Assembly (NCBI GenBank): GCA_964522095.1
Contig: CAZFSO010000070.1
Location: 1 to 11,657 of the forward strand
Reading direction: 5' to 3'
Source of the DNA: UBA6054 sp964522095
GTDB taxonomy: Bacteria; Planctomycetota; Phycisphaerae; Phycisphaerales; UBA1924
DNA: 11,657 nt
Shown one piece after another: positions 1 through 4,382 of the stretch. The notes beneath the pieces were generated by a model. It had not been told where the DNA came from. It made no database searches and was given only the letters and a program-made list of their open reading frames with translations. The translations under genes and the position numbers were made by a program. Each line of letters opens with the position of its first letter. The stretch's first letter is position 1.

Positions 1-1
1 C

Positions 2-70
2 GAGGACCACGCCGGCTTGCGCCCGGAGTTCCGGGCGACCATGCAGCGGGATTTGATCCGTGTCGCGTGA
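2..70 (+). CDS. 3' end of a probable MNT-type nucleotidyltransferase (antitoxin-like), partial
   Basis: Only the last 22 codons lie in the window. They read ...RPEFRATMQRDLIRVA and stop at 68-70. This tail alone does not identify a family. The assignment rests on context: the next gene starts at a GTG at 60, overlapping this stop by 11 bases, and its fragments resemble the N-terminus of HEPN/DUF86 proteins. In MNT/HEPN toxin-antitoxin pairs a small nucleotidyltransferase (MNT) gene is commonly overlapped by, or next to, the HEPN gene; MNT neutralises the HEPN RNase by adding nucleotides to it. The catalytic GSx10DxD region would lie upstream and cannot be checked. The frame itself is likely real because its composition and the overlap look like a normal operon joint; the function is inferred with modest confidence. 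Confidence 0.4.
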   Translation, partial: EDHAGLRPEFRATMQRDLIRVA

Positions 71-214
71 TCCTGACGACGAGCGATTGGTCGCTCGGAC
101 GCGCATGGAGCACATGCTCGAAGCGACCGAAGCGGCCTCGCCTTCGTCGGAATGATGTCTCCTGACGAGTTCTCGGCCGACTTGAAAACCATGAAGATGG
201 GGCGGTCGAGTTGA
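60..214 (+). pseudogene. Frameshifted, truncated HEPN (DUF86-like) toxin remnant
   Basis: A GTG at 60 opens a frame reading VSRDPDDERLVARTRMEHMLEATEA and then hits a stop at 153-155. The next frame (137-214) continues with LAFVGMMSPDEFSADLKTMK, the kind of sequence expected to follow in DUF86-type HEPN proteins (helix 1 ...MLEA..., then LxFV...S.xEFxxDxKT). A second shift near 196-204 would give AVEL, also expected at this point, after which all resemblance ends. The family is normally about 110 residues, so at most half is present, and the C-terminal RxxxxH RNase motif is missing. The gene is therefore almost certainly dead: one or two single-base indels plus a 3' truncation. A sequencing error could explain one indel but not the loss of the second half. 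Family assignment is from recognition of the pattern, not from a search. Confidence 0.5.
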
Positions 215-222
215 CGTCGCGC

Positions 223-324
223 TCAAGCGCCTCGAGTGCGCAACTGGTCACGCACCGAAAGCAAGTTCTTGAGCAGCACGGGCGAGACGGCGGCCAGCAG
301 CCCGGTGAAGAGGCGTGGGTGCAT
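223..324 (-). pseudogene. 33-codon open frame, possible truncated 5' end of a lost gene
   Basis: From an ATG at 324 the minus strand encodes a 33-residue peptide beginning MHPRLFTGLLAAVSPVLL and ending ...RDQLRTRGA. The first part is hydrophobic, like a signal anchor. I do not recognise the protein. The start region is better than chance: an extended -10 box (TGGTATGCT, 331-339) lies six bases before the ATG, matching the start region of the gene at 3756 at 15 of 19 positions. The frame ends at 223, within about 10 bases of where the HEPN remnant on the other strand loses its homology, so this may be the stump of a gene cut by the same rearrangement. It could equally be a chance frame or a genuine tiny membrane peptide. 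Confidence 0.25.
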
Positions 325-330
325 GCCGCC

Positions 331-339
331 AGCATACCA
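331..339 (-). promoter_or_regulatory. Extended -10 box TGG-TATGCT, leaderless start
   Basis: On the minus strand TGGTATGCT is followed by GGCGGC and an ATG. The TGn extension can substitute for a -35 box, and none is seen at the usual spacing. Transcription would begin at about the A of the ATG, giving a leaderless mRNA. The element is shared with the start of the gene at 3756. Confidence 0.35.
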
Positions 340-372
340 CCCAACCCCGTGCCCAAACGCATACGCTGCCCC

Positions 373-837
373 ATGACCACCCCCGGCCCCATCTCCAACC
401 GCGCCGAGCGCCTCCGCCGCGGCGAGGACCCGCAACTGATCGCCCGCATGGCCTCCGGCTGGGCCATCCTGGCCAACCAGCAGCCCGGCCCGATCACCGG
501 CTGCTGCATGCTCATCCCCGACCCGGTCGTCCCGTCGATCAACGACCTCGACGCCGCGGCCCGCGCGGCGTTCATGGCGGACTTCGTGCTGCTCGGCGAC
601 GCCGTGCTCGAAGCGACCGGGGCCGAGCGGATCAACTACCTCATCCTGTGCAACCAGGTGCCCGAACTGCACGCCCACGCCGTGCCCCGTTTCGCGTCAG
701 AGGATCCGAACAAGCGCCGGCTCGGGCCGTTCGAGGCGTACGACTTCCCCAACGCGCGCCGTGCGGAGCCGGACGGCGAGGACGCCGACCTCCTCGGGCG
801 GCTCCGGGCGGCGATGGACCGCCTGCGCCCGGCCTGA
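373..837 (+). CDS. HIT-family (histidine triad) nucleotide hydrolase/transferase
   Basis: This 154-residue protein has the HIT fold pattern: a substrate-loop strand GCCMLIPDPV (residues 43-52), followed by SINDL as in HIT proteins, and the triad region NQVPELHAHAVPR (94-106). HIT proteins hydrolyse or transfer phosphoramidate or dinucleotide substrates through the middle histidine of H-x-H-x-H-x-x-P-R. Here the triad reads E98-L-H100-A-H102: the nucleophilic and third histidines are kept, but the first is glutamate. The substrate is unknown. I chose the ATG at 373 because the HIT sequence begins soon after it and the upstream in-frame codons run through the HEPN debris. There is no Shine-Dalgarno; a weak -10-like TACGCT (362-367) sits five bases before the ATG, so the transcript may be leaderless. 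The gene is monocistronic and converges on the PEP-CTERM pair. Confidence 0.88.
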   Translation: MTTPGPISNRAERLRRGEDPQLIARMASGWAILANQQPGPITGCCMLIPDPVVPSINDLDAAARAAFMADFVLLGDAVLEATGAERINYLILCNQVPELHAHAVPRFASEDPNKRRLGPFEAYDFPNARRAEPDGEDADLLGRLRAAMDRLRPA

Positions 838-844
838 AATGGAC

Positions 845-874
845 GAGGCCCGTCGCACAGAGCGAACGGGCCTC
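845..874 (+). terminator. Hairpin after the HIT gene
   Basis: GAGGCCCGT (845-853) pairs perfectly with ACGGGCCTC (866-874). Inside it CGC pairs with GCG across one bulged A, leaving a 5-base loop. It begins seven bases after the HIT stop codon. There is no T-run on either side, so this is a terminator-like structure or mRNA-end stabiliser rather than a classical intrinsic terminator. Its position between convergent genes suggests it may serve both strands. Confidence 0.55.
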
Positions 875-898
875 ATCCGAGGGGGGCAAGAGAGATCA

Positions 899-930
899 CC
901 GGCCGCCGGGGGAGGGTGTGCGGCGGCCGG
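899..930 (-). terminator. Strong GC hairpin after the first PEP-CTERM gene
   Basis: CCGGCCGCCG (899-908) and CGGCGGCCGG (921-930) form a perfect 10-bp stem around a 12-base loop, eight bases beyond the stop codon at 939. On the minus strand it is followed by GTGATCTCTCTTG, mildly pyrimidine-rich but without a T-run. This is the most stable-looking hairpin in the left half and the likely transcript end of the minus-strand block. Confidence 0.6.
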
Positions 931-938
931 CGCGCGGA

Positions 939-1637
939 TCAGCGCCGACGACGCCCCGCCATCAGGCCGCCCATGCCCAGCAGGGCCGCGGCCCCGGGCG
1001 CCGGGACGGCGTTGATGGTCAGGTTGTCGATCAGCCCGCGGGGCGCGGTGAACTGGCCCTCGTAGGTGGCGTAGAGCTGGAGAGAGTCGAACTGGGCGCC
1101 GCTGACGGCCAAGGTGGCGAAGGCGAAGTTGTCACGCCCGCCCAGATCCGAGATCGAGAACGAGTCGTGCGCGACGGACACGCCGTCGAGGAATGCCTCG
1201 AGGTGGTACTCGATGCGGCCCCAAGGGCCGTTCTCGTAGTAGCCGATCTCGAGCGACGCGAAATCGGACACGCTGTCAAGGTCCATCGAGACCGTCGAGA
1301 GCGGCCCGACCGTGAGGTTGGGTCCCGGCATGTGGGCCCAACCGAAGGTCAGCACGTTGTTGGCGCTGCCCCACGAGGGGTTCGCGTCGAACAGGTAGGT
1401 CGCGTCCTCCACGATCAGCGTGTTTCCCAGGCCGTCGGGGGGCAGGCCGGTCCCGAAGGTCGAGCCGTCGGGGAACACGCCAGGCATGTTGTTGACGCTG
1501 TGGTAGGTCACCCCGTTGTAATGCATCGAGTCGCCGTGGAAGCCCTCGGCCAGGTCGTCGTAGGTGCTGACGGTGGTCTGGGCGACGGCGGGCGCGACAA
1601 GGGCGGCGCACAAAAGGGCGGTCGGTTTCATGATCAT
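939..1637 (-). CDS. Secreted PEP-CTERM-type sorting protein, paralogue A
   Basis: This 232-residue exported protein has three visible parts. A signal peptide occupies residues 1 to about 20 (MIMKPTALL...APAVAQ, AxA-type cleavage). A beta-rich body runs from 21 to 210 with no family I can name. The C-terminal tail (211-232) is VPAPG, a hydrophobic stretch, then GRRRR. That tail is the planctomycete form of the PEP-CTERM signal, which exosortase-type proteases recognise at the cytoplasmic membrane before surface delivery; no exosortase gene is in this window. The start at 1637 is supported by a perfect AAGGAG six bases upstream; an ATG at 1631 is also possible but spaced worse. The body is collinear with the protein encoded at 1767-2471 (shared GVTY, SVNN/HVNN, WGSANN, YYENGPW, VSGAQFDSL motifs), so the two arose by tandem duplication. 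A structural or adhesive surface role is only a guess. Confidence 0.85.
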   Translation of the reverse strand: MIMKPTALLCAALVAPAVAQTTVSTYDDLAEGFHGDSMHYNGVTYHSVNNMPGVFPDGSTFGTGLPPDGLGNTLIVEDATYLFDANPSWGSANNVLTFGWAHMPGPNLTVGPLSTVSMDLDSVSDFASLEIGYYENGPWGRIEYHLEAFLDGVSVAHDSFSISDLGGRDNFAFATLAVSGAQFDSLQLYATYEGQFTAPRGLIDNLTINAVPAPGAAALLGMGGLMAGRRRR

Positions 1638-1653
1638 CGCGAACTCCTTGGGG

Positions 1654-1677
1654 TTGACCCCGGCACCGCCGGGTCAA
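1654..1677 (-). promoter_or_regulatory. Leader hairpin just upstream of the SD of paralogue A
   Basis: TTGACC(C)CGGC and GCCGGGTCAA form a 10-bp stem with one bulged C and a 3-base loop. On the minus strand it ends four bases before the AAGGAG (1644-1649). A hairpin sits in the same place ahead of paralogue B (2488-2506). It could set translation rate, block read-through from paralogue B, or act as an mRNA processing or stability site. Confidence 0.45.
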
Positions 1678-1766
1678 CGCGTTGAATGTCGTGCATCACA
1701 GGGTCGTGAGAGGGCGGACGGGCAAGCCGGACCGGCCGCGCGTGAAGGCGGGGGAGGGGTCGGCGT

Positions 1767-2471
1767 TCAGCGCCGGCGACGCCGCGCCAGCAGCCCGCCC
1801 ATGCCGAGCAGCGCCACCGAGCCCGGGGCGGGGACGTAGGTGATGGCCAGGTTGTCCACCAGGATGCGCGGCCCGGAGTACGAGTCGCCGAAGGTCGCGT
1901 AGAGGTGCAGCGAGTCGAACTGCGCGCCCGACACCGTCATCTGGTTGAAGGCGATGTTGTCGCGCCCCTCCAGGTCATCACCGGCGATCGTGAACGAGTC
2001 CGAGGCCACCAGCGTGTCGCCCATGTAGGCGTCGAAGTGGAACTGGATGCCGCTCCACGGCCCGTTCTCGTAGTACGCCATCTCGAACGTCGCGAACTCG
2101 GCGACCTGGCCGAGCGTCATCGTGACCGTGGACAGCGCGCCCAGGGACAGGTTGTCGCCCGGCACGTAACCCGCGCCGAAGGTCAGCGCGTTGTTGGCGC
2201 TGCCCCAGTTGGGGAAGTCGTTGTAGAGGTACGTGGCCCGCTCCACGATCACCTGGTCGCCCAGGCCGAAGATGCCCCCGCCCGCCTCGAACTCGTCGCC
2301 GCCGGGGAACCGGCCCGGCACGTTGTTGACGTGCGAGTAGGTCACGCCGTCGTAGGTCCACGAATCGCCCTTGAACCCCTCGATCACGTCGTCGAAGGTG
2401 CTCACAACGGTCTGGCCGGCGGCCGCGGCGGTGAACGAGGCGGAAAGCAGCAGGGCGGTGCACGTTTTCAT
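1767..2471 (-). CDS. Secreted PEP-CTERM-type sorting protein, paralogue B
   Basis: This 234-residue paralogue of the protein at 939-1637 aligns with it almost gap-free over the first 160 residues. A signal peptide (MKTCTALLLSASFTAAAAG) is followed by a beta-type body with YYENGPW near 134-139 and SGAQFDSLHLYATF near 181-194. The C-terminus is VPAPG-hydrophobic-ARRRRR (213-234), a PEP-CTERM-like sorting tail. The start at 2471 is chosen over longer in-frame alternatives because it has AAGGAG seven bases upstream and begins directly with the signal peptide; longer versions would bury the signal peptide behind an Arg-rich stretch. It lies 43 bases after the HTH-like gene and 129 bases before paralogue A, all in the same direction, so one transcript may carry both. 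Body conservation despite clear divergence suggests an old duplication with both copies kept. Substrate or partner is unknown. Confidence 0.85.
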   Translation of the reverse strand: MKTCTALLLSASFTAAAAGQTVVSTFDDVIEGFKGDSWTYDGVTYSHVNNVPGRFPGGDEFEAGGGIFGLGDQVIVERATYLYNDFPNWGSANNALTFGAGYVPGDNLSLGALSTVTMTLGQVAEFATFEMAYYENGPWSGIQFHFDAYMGDTLVASDSFTIAGDDLEGRDNIAFNQMTVSGAQFDSLHLYATFGDSYSGPRILVDNLAITYVPAPGSVALLGMGGLLARRRRR

Positions 2472-2487
2472 CTCAAGTCTCCTTGTG

Positions 2488-2506
2488 CCCGGCGCACGCC
2501 GCCGGG
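2488..2506 (-). promoter_or_regulatory. Leader hairpin between HTH-like gene stop and paralogue B SD
   Basis: CCCGGCG (2488-2494) and CGCCGGG (2500-2506) make a perfect 7-bp stem with a 5-base loop. On the minus strand it lies eight bases past the stop codon of the upstream gene (2515) and three bases before the AAGGAG of paralogue B (2479-2484). It may end the upstream transcript or shape the leader of paralogue B, as the equivalent hairpin does for paralogue A. Confidence 0.45.
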
Positions 2507-2514
2507 ACGGGCTC

Positions 2515-3756
2515 TCAGAACGCATCGGCGTCCAGCAACGGGTGCCGGATCATCACGGTCGTTGGCAGCGGCGGGTACTCCATCCGCACGCGGAACAGTT
2601 CGTACCCCTCCGGTTCGACGCCCACCGTGGCGCACACCGACGCCGTCAGGTCGGCGTACCCCGGGATATCCGGCGTGTGCGACAGGCCCAGGCCCCGGCC
2701 CAGCGACACCACGCGGGCCGAGGTCTCCAGGGCGTCCATGTCGTCGAAACTGATCGGCGAGGCGAGGTCGCTGAACACCCGCAACTCCCGCCCGACCGGG
2801 CCGAACAGGCCGGCCTTGACGAACAGGTCGAAGTGCAGGATCTCCGCCGGCGTGCGCACCGCGGTGCCGAAGTGCGCCACCCGGTCGCCCTCGGTCGCGT
2901 GCACCGGGCCGATGTTGCGCACGATCTCGCCGGTCACGAGCGTCCGCTCGCCGGACAGGCCGACCGGCCCGGCGGCGAACTCGTCGTGCACCATCCCGTC
3001 CGGCGTGCGCCGACGCTCCAGCGCCGGCATCGGCACCGAGCAGTAGGCCGGCAGCACCGGCACGCCCGCGTGCGCGGCGGCCGCCTCAGGGTCCAGCGGG
3101 CGACGGTCCAGGCCCGGCGTCGCGCGGGCCTGCGCGTCGGCCACCACCGACTGGTTGACGATCCACCGCACCCCGGGACGCGTCTGCCGGAACCCGATCA
3201 ACCCGCGCACCTGCACCGCGTGGAAGTGCCGGGGCGTGTCCTCCGAGGGCGTCAGCACGCAGAACGCCATCAGCGTGCGGCAGTGCGCGCCCAGGGTGTA
3301 CGAGTTGCCCAGGAACGCCTGCTGGCGCCACTTCGCGTCCACCGCCTCGTCCGAGCCGTCGGCGCAGGACTCGAGGAGCATCTCGAACTCGGCGCGGCTG
3401 GAGGCGTGCAGGTCCGCCAGGGCCTCGAACCGGGCGCCGGCCTCGTGGGCCGACTGGACGAGCGTCTCGGGGACGCCGGCCTTGCGGGCCGCCTTCAGCC
3501 AGGCGTCGAGGCTCTTGGCGGGCGGCATGTGCCGGGCCGCCGCGAACGGGTCGGCCGCGTACGCCACCTTGGCGACCTGCCACGCCAGTTTGCGGTGAAT
3601 CCCGAAGGCCTCCGCCACCGAGGTGACCGCCTTTGAGCCGGGGCACTTCAACTCGATGATGCGGCTGAACGAGTCCCGGACCTGCGTGACGGCTTCCACC
3701 GTGTCCTTCTGGAACTCGCGGCGGACCCGGGCGGGATGGGTGACAGGCTGCGGCAC
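2515..3756 (-). CDS. Protein of unknown function with N-terminal HTH-like segment (413 aa)
   Basis: I do not recognise this family. Residues 42-65 (KAVTSVAEAFGIHRKLAWQVAKVAY) look like a helix-turn-helix: an AxxFGI turn flanked by two helices. A helical region follows to about 150, then a mixed, beta-rich region to 413 with no membrane segment or enzyme motif I can name. The best guess is a cytoplasmic DNA-binding regulator with a large sensor domain. The GTG at 3756 is chosen because a promoter (TTGGAA, 16 bases, TATGTT) places the transcript start on it; the frame stays open to an ATG at 3915, but that longer version would read through the promoter. No Shine-Dalgarno is visible, so translation is probably leaderless. 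A perfect 13-bp inverted repeat just upstream of the -35 box suggests a bound regulator, possibly the protein itself. The PEP-CTERM pair lies 43 bases downstream. Confidence 0.8.
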   Translation of the reverse strand: MPQPVTHPARVRREFQKDTVEAVTQVRDSFSRIIELKCPGSKAVTSVAEAFGIHRKLAWQVAKVAYAADPFAAARHMPPAKSLDAWLKAARKAGVPETLVQSAHEAGARFEALADLHASSRAEFEMLLESCADGSDEAVDAKWRQQAFLGNSYTLGAHCRTLMAFCVLTPSEDTPRHFHAVQVRGLIGFRQTRPGVRWIVNQSVVADAQARATPGLDRRPLDPEAAAAHAGVPVLPAYCSVPMPALERRRTPDGMVHDEFAAGPVGLSGERTLVTGEIVRNIGPVHATEGDRVAHFGTAVRTPAEILHFDLFVKAGLFGPVGRELRVFSDLASPISFDDMDALETSARVVSLGRGLGLSHTPDIPGYADLTASVCATVGVEPEGYELFRVRMEYPPLPTTVMIRHPLLDADAF

Positions 3757-3762
3757 GGCACC

Positions 3763-3790
3763 AACATACCACAACGCCCGAGATTTCCAA
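3763..3790 (-). promoter_or_regulatory. Promoter of the HTH-like gene, extended -10, leaderless
   Basis: On the minus strand TTGGAA (3790-3785), a 16-base spacer and TATGTT (3768-3763) form a promoter; the bases TGG before TATGTT make it an extended -10. The start codon GTG lies six bases after TATGTT, exactly where transcription should begin. Confidence 0.5.
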
Positions 3791-3793
3791 GCC

Positions 3794-3806
3794 TGTTTCC
3801 GAAACA
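3794..3806. promoter_or_regulatory. Operator-like inverted repeat TGTTTC-C-GAAACA
   Basis: A perfect 13-bp inverted repeat with one central base sits three bases upstream of the -35 box, centred about 44 bases before the predicted transcript start. That position suits either an activator or a repressor half-blocking the -35 site. It is AT-richer than its surroundings, as binding sites in GC-rich genomes tend to be. The adjacent HTH-like gene is the obvious candidate ligand. Confidence 0.45.
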
Positions 3807-3863
3807 AGGTCAGAAAAGCCGAACCGTCCGCACAATCGTGTCCGCCGAGGCCCGGTCTTTCCC

Positions 3864-4157
3864 TCAGGGCTGCCGACCGTCCCCCTGGAGCAGGTCGTCG
3901 ATCTCCGGGACCCATCGCCGGGCGCGGGCCGCGTCAAAGCGGGCGGGAAGGTCGGGCACGCGCCCGGCCAGCACCACCAGCAGGCGCTCGGCCAGCGTCG
4001 AGGGCGGGACCGTTCCACCCGTCCAGTGGTCATGGTCGACCCACGACAGGCTCAGCACGTGCTCGGTCGCGCCGGCGCCGGTTTCCAGCGACAGGCGGAA
4101 CGACCAGCCGTTCTGCGTCTCGTGCTCTTCGAGCACCCGGGCGGCCGCACGGCTCAC
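3864..4157 (-). CDS. Small hypothetical protein (97 aa), coupled to upstream membrane protein gene
   Basis: This soluble 97-residue protein has a beta-rich first half (GWSFRLSLETG near 17-27; EHVLSLSWVDHDHWTGG near 32-48) and a helical second half starting PPSTLAERLLVVL and ending near RFDAARARRWVPEIDDLL. The pattern, a strand pair, a D-x-D/H-x-W motif, then PP and a helix, resembles a small uncharacterised protein found in several bacteria, but I cannot name the family. The GTG at 4157 is chosen because it overlaps the stop of the upstream gene as GTGA, a classic translational-coupling joint; longer versions in this frame would lie over the membrane-protein gene. It is probably made together with that 63-residue protein, and perhaps with uvrB. 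About 107 bases follow before the next gene's start, with no convincing terminator. Confidence 0.7.
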   Translation of the reverse strand: MSRAAARVLEEHETQNGWSFRLSLETGAGATEHVLSLSWVDHDHWTGGTVPPSTLAERLLVVLAGRVPDLPARFDAARARRWVPEIDDLLQGDGRQP

Positions 4158-4345
4158 GGGCCCGGGTCCTGCCCCGCGGCGGGGACCTGCTGGGCCTGCT
4201 CGGCCTTGACCGCCAGATGCTTGCGGTACTGCACCCAGCCCAGGAAGATCAGACCGATCGCGACGCCGAGCAGGTAGACCCCCAACTTCTGGAAGAAGCG
4301 GTTGCCCTCTGAAGGCGCGCCGGGGTGACGGGTCGGGTCGGGCAT
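4154..4345 (-). CDS. Small single-span membrane protein (63 aa)
   Basis: This 63-residue protein has a polar N-terminus, one clear membrane segment (KLGVYLLGVAIGLIFLGWV, residues 20-38), and then a basic YRKH followed by a Gln/Ala/Pro-rich tail. By the positive-inside rule the tail is probably cytoplasmic. I do not recognise the function. The ATG at 4345 is the only reasonable start: it lies 34 bases after the uvrB stop and gives a compact protein. No Shine-Dalgarno is seen; a TATCAT (4351-4356) lies five bases before the ATG and could be a leaderless -10 box. Its stop overlaps the GTG of the next gene by four bases, so the two small proteins are probably produced together and may interact. 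Confidence 0.7.
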   Translation of the reverse strand: MPDPTRHPGAPSEGNRFFQKLGVYLLGVAIGLIFLGWVQYRKHLAVKAEQAQQVPAAGQDPGP

Positions 4346-4351
4346 CGGGCA

Positions 4352-4382
4352 TGATAGGGACGCAACCCCTGGCGCCCTATCA
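4352..4382 (-). terminator. Hairpin beginning at the uvrB stop codon
   Basis: On the minus strand TGATAGGG, starting with the uvrB TGA, pairs perfectly with CCCTATCA, and CGC/GCG extend the stem past one bulged T to leave an 8-base loop. No T-run follows. The downstream arm contains TATCAT, which also looks like the -10 box of the next gene. So this element may attenuate uvrB read-through while hosting a new promoter. Confidence 0.5.

Noticed and set aside
315..1685. Plus-strand open frame of about 450 codons over the HIT and paralogue A genes
   Set aside because: It runs out of frame across the HIT gene, both hairpins and antisense to a gene with a signal peptide and sorting tail; its composition is Arg/Pro/His-biased noise.
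1761..1784. Hairpin straddling the stop codon of paralogue B (CGGCGT/ACGCCG)
   Set aside because: Only six base pairs, with a 12-base loop, and built partly from the Arg-codon run; too weak to call a terminator.
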